64,000 nucleotides of DNA from Hyphomicrobiales bacterium. GTDB lineage: Bacteria; Pseudomonadota; Alphaproteobacteria; Rhizobiales; Rhizobiaceae. The position numbers were made by a program, and so were the translations under genes. Below the pieces are notes generated by a model. That model was given only the letters and a program-made list of their open reading frames with translations, was not told where the DNA came from and searched no databases. Shown here piece after piece: positions 47,268 through 55,500 of the stretch; positions within the stretch are counted from its first letter, which is position 1, and each line of letters begins with the position of its first letter. The stretch lies in assembly GCA_900474095.1 (NCBI GenBank), contig UCOA01000082.1, forward strand, positions 16,318 to 80,317, written 5' to 3'.

Positions 47268-47303
47268 CTTCATCGATGGAGCAATGGTGCTCAATCGATG
47301 AAG
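47268..47303. promoter_or_regulatory. Twin LacI-family operator in the divergent promoter region
   Basis: Perfect 10-base arms CTTCATCGAT (47268-47277) and ATCGATGAAG (47294-47303), with an inner GAGC/GCTC pair. Each arm contains a CATCGATG- or AATCGATG-like core that is nearly a palindrome by itself. The two cores are about 22 bases apart, two helical turns, so two repressor dimers could bind side by side. Located between binding protein and regulator genes. Confidence 0.65.
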
Positions 47304-47361
47304 CAAGAATTGCCACCAATCCGCATTGGTGTCAAGGTGACCCGCCAAGCGGAGATAAAAT

Positions 47362-48381
47362 GTGAATAGAACGAGCCAAACGAAAAGGACGACCATCTAC
47401 GATCTGGCTGAACTCGCTGGCACTTCTGCCAGCGCCGTCAGCGCCGTGTTGAACGGCAACTGGAAGAAGCGCCGCATCAGCGCGAAGCTCGCCGAAAAGA
47501 TAACCAAGCTCGCCGAAGAACAGGGCTATGCGCTCAACATGCAGGCGAGCGTACTGCGCCGAGACCGCTCGAGGATCATCGGCATGATCGTTCCGAAATA
47601 CGACAACCGCTACTTTGGTTCGATCGTCGAGCAGTTCGAAGCGCTCGCCCGTGAACGCGGCCTCTTTCCAATCGTCACCTGCACCCGGCGCGATCCGGCG
47701 CTTGAATTGGAAGCAGCGCGCGCCATGCTGTCCTATCAGGTCGACTGCGTGATCGCGACCGGCGCCACCGATCCGGACCGCGTCATGGACCTCTGCTCCG
47801 CCGCCGGGGTCAGGACCATCAACCTCGACCTCCCTGGCTCCCGCGCCCCCTCCGTCATCTCCGACAACTATGGTGGAGCCTTGGAACTGACGCGCCGCGT
47901 CCTTGCTAACTGCGAGAAGGAATACGGTGAGAAAACTCCCCTCCTCTTCGTCGGCGGTCGTGGCTCGGACCATAACACGATGGAACGCGTCCGGGGTTTT
48001 CGCGATGCCCATACACAGGCGGGTATCGCGGTAGACGAAGCATTGGTGCTCACCTGCGGCTACGCCCCCGACAAGGCGGAAAACGCTATGACGCAACTTG
48101 CAGAGCGGGCGACCGACCTGCCGCGCGGCATGTTCGTCAACTCCACCATTTCACTGGAAGGCGTGATGCACTGGATTCGCCGCTCCGGCCATTACGCCGA
48201 CCGGGTGCCACAACTCGGCTGCTTCGATTGGGATCCCTTCGTCGCAATGTTGGGTGACCATATTGAGATGGTGCGGCAGGACGTCCCCAAAATGCTGGAC
48301 GCGGTGTTCGGCATTATTGATTCCGGTGCGACGGACCTGACCGTCGTGCAGATCCCACCCATCGTCGAAAAGATCGGCTGA
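47362..48381 (+). CDS. LacI-family transcriptional regulator of the pentitol locus
   Basis: 339 residues from GTG 47362 (CGGAG seven bases ahead). N-terminal LacI helix-turn-helix (TTIYDLAELAGTSASAVSAV, with the hinge-side LNMQASVLRR), then a periplasmic-binding-protein-like ligand domain (IIGMIVPKYDNRYFGSIVEQ, VISDNYGGALELTRR, PLLFVGGRGSDHNTMERVRG). It is divergent from the pentitol operon across 273 bases that contain a matching operator, so it most likely represses that operon and itself. Confidence 0.9.
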   Translation: MNRTSQTKRTTIYDLAELAGTSASAVSAVLNGNWKKRRISAKLAEKITKLAEEQGYALNMQASVLRRDRSRIIGMIVPKYDNRYFGSIVEQFEALARERGLFPIVTCTRRDPALELEAARAMLSYQVDCVIATGATDPDRVMDLCSAAGVRTINLDLPGSRAPSVISDNYGGALELTRRVLANCEKEYGEKTPLLFVGGRGSDHNTMERVRGFRDAHTQAGIAVDEALVLTCGYAPDKAENAMTQLAERATDLPRGMFVNSTISLEGVMHWIRRSGHYADRVPQLGCFDWDPFVAMLGDHIEMVRQDVPKMLDAVFGIIDSGATDLTVVQIPPIVEKIG

Positions 48382-48537
48382 GCCTTAGTAGCGGCAACAT
48401 GGAACTGAAGGTTGAGTTTGTTGAGACGATGGAACCGCATGCGTTGGAAACGCTGGCTGAGCGTCGAGAACATGTGTTTATCCCCAGCGAAGCCAATACA
48501 GCTGACTTAGTCAGACATGACTGCGACCTGGCTTAAA

Positions 48538-48563
48538 GGAACAAACTACGCCATCCTCAAGTT
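48538..48563 (+). promoter_or_regulatory. EcfG-like promoter of the 48585 gene
   Basis: GGAAC, 17 bases, AGTT (consensus GGAAC-N16/17-CGTT). Located 22 bases before the ATG, which leaves room for the AGGAGGG site. Confidence 0.5.
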
Positions 48564-48584
48564 CTAGTGCGACAGGAGGGCACG

Positions 48585-48842
48585 ATGACAATTCCAGCGC
48601 CGACATATGAAGTGAGCCACCCGGACCGGTCTCTCTCCTGTCAGGAGACGATTGAACGGGACATGCAGGACATCGTCGACAAAGCCAATATGCGCGGTTG
48701 GGGCACAGTCGAGGTCATGGACGCTATGGAAGAAGTTCTCAGGAACCTTCGCCACGCCTATGCGGAAGATCCCGACCCGGTAGAAGAGCCAATCATGGAT
48801 GCCCGCCTGTTTTTGCACAAGCATCAGACCGATCCGAGTTAG
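48585..48842 (+). CDS. Small hypothetical stress-linked protein (85 aa)
   Basis: Start MTIPAPTYEVSHPDRSLSC with AGGAGGG eight bases ahead; an earlier in-frame start lies inside that site. Helical middle (ETIERDMQDIVDKANMRGWG, VMDAMEEVLRNLRHAYAEDP). Soluble, acidic, no domain recognised. Cotranscribed with the next gene, eight bases on. An EcfG-like promoter upstream suggests induction in stationary phase or stress. Confidence 0.7.
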   Translation: MTIPAPTYEVSHPDRSLSCQETIERDMQDIVDKANMRGWGTVEVMDAMEEVLRNLRHAYAEDPDPVEEPIMDARLFLHKHQTDPS

Positions 48843-48850
48843 GTGAACGC

Positions 48851-49090
48851 ATGAACCACTACGCTTGGACAATCAAGTATCGTGGCCACGGGGACGTCAG
48901 GCACGTCACAACCCTCGCGGGGTTATACGACGTGCTGCGCGCCCTTGAACTTCCGGGGCTGGCGCCGCCCGCGTTCGTCATGTCGGATGGCGAAATCCCT
49001 GACCATGGGCACTATACCCACAATGAAGGGGGGAGTGACGAATGGAGCCTAACATGGACAAGGATCGACGACACGCCAATAGCAGACTGA
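48851..49090 (+). CDS. Small hypothetical protein (79 aa), relative of the 5.7-kb remnant
   Basis: MNHYAWTIKYRGHGDVRHV, then GLYDVLRALELPGLAPPAF and the conserved end GHYTHNEGGSDEWSLTWTRI. The ending is matched by the broken copy at 5667-5729. The aromatic-rich C-terminal motif suggests a small beta-rich fold; no function known. Follows the 85-residue gene by eight bases. Confidence 0.65.
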   Translation: MNHYAWTIKYRGHGDVRHVTTLAGLYDVLRALELPGLAPPAFVMSDGEIPDHGHYTHNEGGSDEWSLTWTRIDDTPIAD

Positions 49091-49200
49091 AGGGTGTGCC
49101 CGTTTGAAAGATCCTCGACGGATGGTCCACGATCGGAACCTGCCGGCTGACGTGAATCCTACCGCTCCAGCGTTGATCAGCGAAGCTGCCCGTGCAGCGT

Positions 49201-49225
49201 GGAACATTCGGAAGACCTTCCAGTT
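49201..49225 (+). promoter_or_regulatory. EcfG-like promoter of the YciF-type gene
   Basis: GGAAC, 16 bases, AGTT. Placed 31 bases before the ATG at 49257. Confidence 0.55.
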
Positions 49226-49256
49226 CTCAATGCTCCACAACAGAGGAGCCAGAACC

Positions 49257-49769
49257 ATGTCCACCAGTGCAGCACGTGACAATCTGATCGCATGGCTTCG
49301 CGATGCCCACGCGATGGAAGAACAAGCGGAGACCATGCTCACGGCCCAGCACCGCCGACTGCAAACCTATCCGGAGCTCAAGGACCGCATCGGAGAGCAC
49401 ATTGAGGAAACCAAACAGCATGCCGCACTTCTCCAGTCGTGCCTGGATCGGTTGGGCGACGGCCGCTCGACGGTGAAGGTCATGGCGGCCAAACTGACGG
49501 CGATGGCCCAGGGCTTAAGCGGCGTTTTCGTCAGCGATGAGGTGGTGAAGGGTTCACTGGCTGGCTACACGTTCGAGCATATGGAAATAGCCAGCTACCG
49601 GATCCTGATTGCTGCAGCCGACTATATCGGCGATGAGGAAACGAAAACGGTTTGCCAGCGCATTCTTGATGAAGAAATCGCCATGGCCACATGGTTGGAG
49701 GAAAACATTGGTCCGGTGACGCAAGAGTACCTTCGTCGGGATGAGAATGATCTCGAGGCGAAGCGTTAG
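49257..49769 (+). CDS. Ferritin-like YciE/YciF family protein (DUF892)
   Basis: 170 residues from MSTSAARDNLIAWL with GAGGAG ahead; the longer frame to 49104 has no start signal. Four-helix ferritin-like bundle of DUF892: LRDAHAMEEQAETMLTAQ (Glu ligands), LKDRIGEHIEETKQHAALLQ, EHMEIASYRILIAAADYIGD, RILDEEIAMATWLEENI. Such proteins (YciF, YciE) are induced by osmotic and stationary-phase stress; the E..H-type residues may bind a di-metal centre. The EcfG-like promoter fits. Confidence 0.85.
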   Translation: MSTSAARDNLIAWLRDAHAMEEQAETMLTAQHRRLQTYPELKDRIGEHIEETKQHAALLQSCLDRLGDGRSTVKVMAAKLTAMAQGLSGVFVSDEVVKGSLAGYTFEHMEIASYRILIAAADYIGDEETKTVCQRILDEEIAMATWLEENIGPVTQEYLRRDENDLEAKR

Positions 49770-49834
49770 ACTGCGGCAGTTTCCTCGGCATTCCGCCCGA
49801 TGGCGGGAGCTCGCCAGCCATGAACGAAATTTGA

Positions 49835-49880
49835 TGAAAAAACCCCGCCGAAGCGGTGCTGTCGTTTTGCTGGCGGGGTT
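49835..49880 (-). terminator. Rho-independent terminator for the minus-strand small gene
   Basis: Stem AACCCCGCC (49841-49849) with GGCGGGGTT (49872-49880), followed on minus by TTTTTT. Lies 40 bases past the stop of the 47-residue ORF. Confidence 0.6.
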
Positions 49881-49919
49881 CGCTTTCAGCGTTAGCCGCC
49901 GGCCGGGGCTTCCGGCTCG

Positions 49920-50063
49920 TCAGGCCAGAATGACAACGACCTTCAGTGTTGACGGTCCAACAATAACAATTCGGCCATCCGCGAGGACGAAGAACAAATA
50001 GCCCTCATACCGCGGCACGATCTTCACGATGCGCGGCGGTAGCGGTCTCAGCTTTACCGTCAT
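49920..50063 (-). CDS. 47-residue protein resembling the DUF1236 C-terminus
   Basis: MTVKLRPLPPRIVKIVPRYE, GYLFFVLADGRIVIVGPSTL, KVVVILA. The pattern 'P.Y.GY.F.V..gRiVIV.P.T..VV.I' is the repeat seen at the end of DUF1236 proteins. GAGG precedes the ATG by seven bases and a terminator follows. It lacks the usual signal peptide, so it may be a shortened member or a fragment that is still expressed. The convergent CHRD gene is read from the other strand. Confidence 0.5.
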   Translation of the reverse strand: MTVKLRPLPPRIVKIVPRYEGYLFFVLADGRIVIVGPSTLKVVVILA

Positions 50064-50226
50064 TGCCCGCCTCTGGAAGTGGCGAACCCGGAGCGGCAGC
50101 GAGCACCGGCGTGTGGCGCCCTCTGGTCGCCAGCAATGCGCGCCTTATCTACATACCCTAGCTCCTGCTGGGGAGCCCAATGCAGCAAATGGACCAGCAG
50201 CAAAAAATGTACGGGAGGAATGAACC

Positions 50227-50658
50227 ATGCAATCGCGCGCTTTGAAAGTCGGTGCTCTTGCCCTTGTGGGCTTTCTCGCTGTGGCAGCAACCGGTTTTGC
50301 CGAGGAGATGAAGTTCAAGGCTGACCTCAAGGGAAGCACGGAGGTGCCCCCGGTCCAGACCAGCGCCACCGGCACGGCCGACATCACCTACGATTCCGCA
50401 ACTAAAAACCTGTCCTGGACAATCGAGCATACCGGCCTGAGCGGTGACGTCACGGCGGCCCATTTCCACGGCCCGGCCGCAGTCGGGGTGAACGCGCCGC
50501 CGGTCGTGCCGATCGACATGTCGGCGCTGGCGAAGGGTTCCGCCACGCTCGACGACGCCCAGGCCGCCGACCTTAGTGAAGGACGCTGGTATCTGAACCT
50601 GCACACTGCCGCCAACCCGGACGGCGAAATCCGCGGCCAGGTGATGAAGGCTCAATAG
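50227..50658 (+). CDS. Secreted CHRD-domain protein
   Basis: 143 residues with GGGAGGA ahead of the ATG. Signal peptide MQSRALKVGALALVGFL to about AATGFA, then one CHRD domain: FKADLKGSTEVPPVQTSATG, YDSATKNLSWTIEHTGLSGD, AHFHGPAAVGVNAPPVV, LNLHTAANPDGEIRGQV. CHRD modules occur in chordin and in bacterial secreted proteins; the role in bacteria is unknown, probably extracytoplasmic. Ends with its own terminator 130 bases on. Confidence 0.88.
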   Translation: MQSRALKVGALALVGFLAVAATGFAEEMKFKADLKGSTEVPPVQTSATGTADITYDSATKNLSWTIEHTGLSGDVTAAHFHGPAAVGVNAPPVVPIDMSALAKGSATLDDAQAADLSEGRWYLNLHTAANPDGEIRGQVMKAQ

Positions 50659-50790
50659 AATTTTCACGCGACGTACAGCGATCGCCGTTGAGACGGCGGT
50701 CGCGCCGTCCCAAGCGGATCACCCAAGCGCCGGTCAAGCCACAGGGCAACCCACTTTAGCCCCGGCCGTGACCCCACCATGCAGATAAAA

Positions 50791-50822
50791 GACCGACCGC
50801 GGAATGAGCGGTCGGTTTTTTT
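50791..50822 (+). terminator. Rho-independent terminator after the CHRD gene
   Basis: Stem ACCGACCGC / GCGGTCGGT around GGAATGA, followed by seven T. Confidence 0.8.
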
Positions 50823-50977
50823 CAGAATTTCATTTGTCACCGCAAACCTATGCTGCGCTAGCGGCTGACGTGGCCTTGCGACTGGCGCTTCGTAGGGCCT
50901 GTAGGCGTTTTTGGCGAAATCGGCGTACTTTTCGCCGATCTTCGTGGCTTAGATAGCCTTCGTAAGCAGACTAGCTG

Positions 50978-51190
50978 GTCTGCAGCTCGGGCTATAAGGT
51001 CGCGCGGGTGATGTTCGATAATGGCGAGCCGACCGGCAAGGAGGATTTCTTCAGTGGGTTCCTGAGCAAGGACGGCAAAACGGAATTCGGCCGCCCTGCT
51101 GGGCTGGCGATAGCGCTGGACGGCTCGCTGCTGGTTTCAGAAGACACCAACGGCGTGATTTATAAAATATCCCATAAGGCGGGCGGTTAA
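50978..51190 (+). pseudogene. C-terminal remnant of a PQQ-type sugar dehydrogenase
   Basis: SSGYKVARVMFDNGEPTG, then GRPAGLAIALDGSLLVSEDT and NGVIYKISHKAGG. Same layout as the end of the intact protein at 56468-57823 (SGYKVIFVPFDNGKPIG, GRPVGVTFDKKGALLVADDV). Only the last blade remains; the sequences differ too much for a recent copy. Confidence 0.65.
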
Positions 51191-51304
51191 GCCCGGTATC
51201 CAGCCGAACGCTGACCAGCCCTGCCCCACACGGCGCTGGGAGGCTTACCGTTGCTTCCCGAAAACAGCGCACAACTTCACATCGGCGGCGAAAGGCTGCC
51301 ACGC

Positions 51305-51736
51305 TCAATCAAAAATCGAGCACAATCTGGCCCAGATGCCCTGGCCCCGGGCGATATGTTTTGCTCGAATATAGCGCGCCGTCTTTGCGGCACTGACCGT
51401 CGTGCCGAAATGGCAGAAGCAGACAATGTTGTGCAACTGCCTGTCGGACAGTTGGAAAAACCGTTTCGCCTCCCCGTAGGTGTCGTTCTGCAGCCCGACT
51501 GCCCGAAGCAGCGGGTCACCGAAGGCGACCGAAATGGCCGAATTATCGCAACGCAAGGCCGCCCTCGCCCTGGCGGGCTGATATTCGGTCTCATGCAATG
51601 TCGAGAGCACCCGATGTGGATCTCCTTCGAGCAACTCCACCCAGCGTTGGAGACGCCTATCGCGCGGCATCAGATGAGGCAAATCCTGGCCAATCCTGGC
51701 AAGGGCCTGCAGTTGGTCAAGTTCATGGTGCTTCAT
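51305..51736 (-). CDS. Conserved hypothetical protein, paralogue of 7068-7499
   Basis: 143 residues from MKHHELDQLQALARIGQDL with GGGAGGAC ahead. Nearly identical along its length to the 7068-7499 product, including RVLSTLHETEYQPARARAAL, GDPLLRAVGLQNDTYGEAKR and the CFCHFGTTVSAAKTARYIRA end. The C-terminal Cys-x-Cys-His could bind metal. Shares an upstream 22-base element with the paralogue. No domain recognised; sits among stress genes. Confidence 0.72.
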   Translation of the reverse strand: MKHHELDQLQALARIGQDLPHLMPRDRRLQRWVELLEGDPHRVLSTLHETEYQPARARAALRCDNSAISVAFGDPLLRAVGLQNDTYGEAKRFFQLSDRQLHNIVCFCHFGTTVSAAKTARYIRAKHIARGQGIWARLCSIFD

Positions 51737-51802
51737 ATCGTCCTCCCGGCGAGTGATGCTGGCCATCCCGATCAAAGCAGGTCGCGCGGCTGGCCGGCGG
51801 TT

Positions 51803-51824
51803 TATAATTTTAGAGGTATGGCAT
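51803..51824 (-). promoter_or_regulatory. 22-bp element shared with 7568-7589
   Basis: Same 22 bases as at 7568-7589, about 67 bases upstream of the gene start. The surrounding DNA is not conserved to the same degree. Confidence 0.5.
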
Positions 51825-51996
51825 ATATCTGCTTTATCAAGTGGCCATGAGCAACAAGCCTGGGTCAGCTCAGGTTGATGCGGCGGAGGTGGTGACCGTC
51901 AGGAATTTGAACATGAAGATGAAGCCGCAGCCAATCGGTCGCTATTCCATAGCAGTGCGTCGCCGCGCACTTACCATCTCATTGGCGAATCGTCTT

Positions 51997-52359
51997 TCAT
52001 GGTTGCACAGCAAGGAGTTCGCCAACCGTCGCTAGGAGTGCCGCTTCGGATATGGGCTTGCCCACGATCGTCCGCCCCGAAAATGAGGGCGGCAAGTCAC
52101 TTGTGGTGTAGCCGCTCATAAACGCGAAAGGCACATTGCGTTCGGCAAGTCGTTTTGCAATCGGATAGGACGTTTCTCCGTTCAGGTTTATGTCGAGCAG
52201 TGCCGCCCCTACCTCAGTCTCAGCGCTAAGCGCCAGTGCTCCGTCGACCGACGGCGTCGGACCGACGATCGCATAACCCGCCGCCCGCAACGTCGAGGAA
52301 TAATCCTCGGCGACCAGCCACTCGTCCTCGACGATTAACACGCGTGGCTGCTCAGCCAT
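51997..52359 (-). CDS. Single-domain response regulator
   Basis: 120 residues from MAEQPRVLIVEDEWLV. A lone receiver domain: acidic pair EDE, phosphorylated Asp in ALLDINLNGETS, Thr/Ser in FMSGYTT and Lys in IVGKPIS. No output domain, so it relays by protein contact. Its start overlaps the end of a truncated HWE kinase gene on the same strand. Such pairs are common in Rhizobiales and often feed the general stress response. Confidence 0.87.
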   Translation of the reverse strand: MAEQPRVLIVEDEWLVAEDYSSTLRAAGYAIVGPTPSVDGALALSAETEVGAALLDINLNGETSYPIAKRLAERNVPFAFMSGYTTSDLPPSFSGRTIVGKPISEAALLATVGELLAVQP

Positions 52360-52370
52360 CAAAGTCTGCC

Positions 52371-52697
52371 TCATTGCAGCGGGAACGAGAATTGCACTTC
52401 CAAACCCTCTTCATGGAAAAAAGTTCCCACGGTGCCGCCAAGCCGATAACCAATCTCACCCTTTAGCAGTGCGAAGCCAAAACCGGTGCGCTCCGGTTCA
52501 TTTATCTGCGGTCCATTTCGTTCCCGCCACCTGAGAGCCATCGTCTTGCCGTCGCTCGTCCACTCCAGAGCAACCCTGCCCTCGCGAACGGACAGTGCAC
52601 CGTATTTGGTCGCGTTGGTCGCCAGTTCGTGGATCACCATCCCCAGAGAAAGTCCCTGCTGCGGTTTCAGCCGCAACGCCGGTCCGGCTATCGCCGA
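52371..52697 (-). pseudogene. HWE-type histidine kinase, 5'-truncated
   Basis: Only the ATPase half survives: GPALRLKPQQGLSLGMVIHE then ELATNATKYGALS (N-box), ALRWRERNGPQI, GFGFALLKGEIGYRLGG, ending in FSFPLQ. The phosphate-accepting His region and sensor are gone; homology stops near 52697 at an abrupt junction. A TTG could start a short ATPase fragment, but kinase function is lost. Confidence 0.7.
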
Positions 52698-52782
52698 TTG
52701 TGGTACCTACCTCTCGTGGGAGGCGTTGTCGGGGATTAGCGGGGCGACTGGCCTCCGTTGGCGTGTAAATGTATCCGCCGAG

Positions 52783-52929
52783 TTAACCACAGACCCAGCT
52801 GAGGAACGGCAGCGTCTGCGGCTTTTTGGGAAGGGGCAGGACCTCTTCAGGCACCCGGTACCGTTCGAGGCTCACATAGTAGATAGCGAACAGTATCCGG
52901 AAATAGCGGTAAAGCCGTGGGTTCGAGGG
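52783..52929 (-). other. Open stretch of about 48 codons, possible gene remnant
   Basis: Between two in-frame stops: NPRLYRYFRILFAIYYVSL, then ERYRVPEEVLPLPKKPQTLP. Protein-like composition but no good start; a GTG near the middle would give about 30 residues. Family not recognised. Confidence 0.25.
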
Positions 52930-53074
52930 TCAATTGCCCGCCGCGTTCATAATTAACTTGTCTTTGCGGGAAAACCAATTGGGCTCCCAGCGATAGCGCC
53001 GCATTTCGTTCCGTAGCGCCAATATTTGCCCTGTGCGCGATGCGGACTCAGTCCCGGTCAGCGACCGGCAAGTT

Positions 53075-53623
53075 TTAAAACTTCCGGCTGAGAAAGGGTG
53101 AACCCTTTAGCCCGAAGCGCCACGGCTGTTCGATCGCCCTGGTGATGCCGACCCGGGTGCCAGAAGTAATGGCGCTCGACTTTTCGCAGAAGCGTAATCG
53201 GAAGGGAGGGCGACTGAGCGGAAGGCCATCGTGTGCCCGGGTTATCGCCAAGGCCTGGCCGATACGACCAGGGCCGGAGCACAAGGCTTTGGCTTCCATC
53301 ACGCGCCTTCGGGTCTGCATCGCTTCTAATCCCCATTTCGGTTCGATGGCGCGGATGAGAACAGCGCTGCCGGGAAGGCAGACGAAATTGAGGCACCAGT
53401 GCAGGCCGTAGGAGAGGTAGACATAGCTATAAGCTGGTGGGCCGAACATCGACTGGTTTCGTTTCGTTGCGCCTGCGAAGCTATGCGACGCGGCGTCATT
53501 GGGTAGATAGGCCTCCGTTTCAACAATAACTCCTCCCACGCCGGAGACCTCGAACTCGTAGCCAACGAGATCCGAGGCAACATCAATCGCGTTGCGGGCG
53601 AAAAAGCTTGCGTCCCAAGTCAA
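53075..53623 (-). CDS. 3-methyladenine DNA glycosylase (AAG/MPG type)
   Basis: 182 residues from a TTG at 53623 (GGAG eight bases ahead; LTWDASFFARNAIDVASDLV is the family's normal start). The frame is open to 54004, but that part includes leftover C-terminal sequence of another copy. AAG fold motifs: GGVIVETEAYLPNDAASHSF (catalytic Glu), QSMFGPPAYSYVYLSYGLHW, LIRAIEPKWGL, CSGPGRIGQALAI, ending GLKGSPFLSRKF. Removes alkylated bases; part of the repair and stress group here. Confidence 0.85.
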   Translation of the reverse strand: MTWDASFFARNAIDVASDLVGYEFEVSGVGGVIVETEAYLPNDAASHSFAGATKRNQSMFGPPAYSYVYLSYGLHWCLNFVCLPGSAVLIRAIEPKWGLEAMQTRRRVMEAKALCSGPGRIGQALAITRAHDGLPLSRPPFRLRFCEKSSAITSGTRVGITRAIEQPWRFGLKGSPFLSRKF

Positions 53624-53803
53624 AAATGCTTCTCCAATCGAAAATCGCCTCCGGTCAGGCGTCCCACCGTCGCTATTGCCAAGAAACCGCTCCTCGTGTT
53701 TTCCAATGTTTGCGGAAATATGCCCAGATTCGCGTTTCGTCTTGGCGTGATTATCATGCGAGCCTGTCCTCGAACGAATTCCATCATGTGCCGCCGAGAG
53801 GAC

Positions 53804-53860
53804 CAGTTTCTTGCTTAAAAATGGCGAACCCTTGACGCCAAAACCCCAGGGAACGTCGGC
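53804..53860 (-). pseudogene. Remnant of a second glycosylase C-terminus
   Basis: ADVPWGFGVKGSPFLSKKL corresponds to IEQPWRFGLKGSPFLSRKF, the last residues of the adjacent glycosylase. About 19 codons, in the same frame as the intact gene 180 bases downstream of it, so a partial tandem duplicate or leftover of recombination. Confidence 0.6.
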
Positions 53861-54133
53861 TGCAGCGCTCGTGTGAAGCGCGTTCGTCGCATAGATAGTT
53901 GTTGTCGGGGTAGACCGTCTGGCGTCACAGACCGCATTGCCGGGTAAAATCAAGCCGATGATTGTCCAGTTTCGGACGTACCGGGCTTGGTCGCTTCTCG
54001 CCAAGCCGTGCGGCTATACCGGCCACGCGATCCGTCCGGTAAATAATGGCTGTCTGGCACCAACGAAACCAATAGGAAAAACTCTGAAGCCAGGTCCCGC
54101 TCTGCCGTCGAATGAAGCCATAAAATTTTTCAC

Positions 54134-54158
54134 GGAACGATCGGACTCCGGGAGCGTT
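54134..54158 (+). promoter_or_regulatory. EcfG-type promoter, perfect consensus
   Basis: GGAAC, 16 bases, CGTT: full match. 24 bases before the ATG at 54182. Confidence 0.75.
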
Positions 54159-54181
54159 TGCTTATGCAAGGAGTGCGATTG

Positions 54182-54520
54182 ATGAAAAAGAAAATGGTGG
54201 AAGCGACGGTGAAGGTCCGCGGAAAACGCGTGGCTGTTGGGATCATGAATACGAGACAGGCGTTGGACATGCCGGCGGAAGAAGGAATGAAATTCAGCCA
54301 CCCCGACGGAAGGCCCGGAGAGACGGATGTCCTTCTTGATCGAAAAGAGCTCAAGCAGGCCCTCAGGAAACCTTCCGATCAGCCAGCGACGCCGCCCCTT
54401 TCAAGTCCAGACGTCACAACGCCGCCCGAGATGGAATTTGAACCGATCAGTGAACTCCTCGACGAGATGGGGCAAGAGATCGATCAGCAGCGCGATGGGG
54501 AAAAAGATGGAAAATCATGA
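54182..54520 (+). CDS. Hypothetical stress-linked protein (112 aa)
   Basis: Start MKKKMVEATVKVRGKRVAV with AAGGAG eight bases ahead. N-terminal beta-rich part, then EEGMKFSHPDGRPGETDVLL and a flexible, Pro/Asp/Glu-rich end (PPEMEFEPISELLDEMGQEI). Soluble; no domain recognised. The perfect EcfG promoter makes it a likely member of the general stress regulon. Confidence 0.65.
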   Translation: MKKKMVEATVKVRGKRVAVGIMNTRQALDMPAEEGMKFSHPDGRPGETDVLLDRKELKQALRKPSDQPATPPLSSPDVTTPPEMEFEPISELLDEMGQEIDQQRDGEKDGKS

Positions 54521-54723
54521 CCGCTGCGATCATGACGGCCTCCAGCGCGTGGAATCGCAATGTTGGGAGCTGCCTAACCAACGAGGCCGTGATGGTGCGT
54601 CAACGGCGTGGGCTCTCCAATCGGCCCAGCTTGTTCAGACCCCCTCATCAACGCTACTGTCTACCGATGACCCCTCTGGGCCGCCGAGATCAAGAGTGCC
54701 AAGGCCGCGCGCGACACGAAGAT

Positions 54724-55077
54724 TCAAGCATCGGAATGGTTAAGTGGCACATAGGACCCGCTTTTTCTGTCAAGCCAATCGAGCTTGGATTTGCCGGCCA
54801 TGCGGAGATAGGCCATGGCTCCGAGGAAAAGCGGATGACGCAAATCCCGCTTTTTCAGCCAATAGCCGTGTTTAACCCTGTTCCACCCCATCAGCGCGGC
54901 CTGGTCAGGCTCGGATGCGTCGACGTGATGCGACACCTCCACCGTCATGGGCCACGCTGGCGCACCTCGCCCCAGACTGCTCTTGGTGCGCCATAGGGCC
55001 ACTTTGGCCGGATAGAGTAGCCTTTCAATCTGGGACAAATTCACATGCGAGCAGGGTCTTGCCTGCCAGGGCATCAT
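54724..55077 (-). CDS. Possible hypothetical protein (~117 aa)
   Basis: From MMPWQARPCSHVNLSQIERL: basic, with LLYPAKVALWRTKSSLGRGA, VSHHVDASEPDQAALMGWNR and YWLKKRDLRHPLFLGAMAYL. The composition is more protein-like than competing frames, but the ribosome site is weak (GTGAAG) and no family is recognised. Could be a real orphan gene or decayed sequence. Confidence 0.35.
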   Translation of the reverse strand: MMPWQARPCSHVNLSQIERLLYPAKVALWRTKSSLGRGAPAWPMTVEVSHHVDASEPDQAALMGWNRVKHGYWLKKRDLRHPLFLGAMAYLRMAGKSKLDWLDRKSGSYVPLNHSDA

Positions 55078-55500
55078 CTTCACGCGCCACGATCTTTCAG
55101 CATGAGGACATTCCCTAAACTGACGGCGACCCATGCCGAAACGCTCGGAAATTGGGGATTCTCTGGCGGCGATGTGCAACCTCACGCAGGCTGGCTGACG
55201 GCGTCATCACATCCTATCACCGCGAGCGGCAGAGGGCGTGGGCATTCCAATAGTTCGAGATCTCGAATCCGAGTAGTGAGCGGGGCAGCGGGAATGTAAA
55301 AGCGCGTCGACTGCGCGGCTACCACCACTCTTCCCTCGTTTTAATATAGTCCCTCATCGATCGGCACCGCGATTGACCTCCAGCAGTTCCTCGCGTCCAA
55401 CGACCCGAGTTGTCGTGGGAATGTGATGAGAATTCATCATGCGACGTTTTTCTTCGGCCTTCGATCTGCTGCTTGTGCAATTCTAAAGGCACAAGTGTCT
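55078..55500. other. Intergenic, no gene seen
   Basis: About 420 bases with only short, unlikely frames. Confidence 0.4.
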
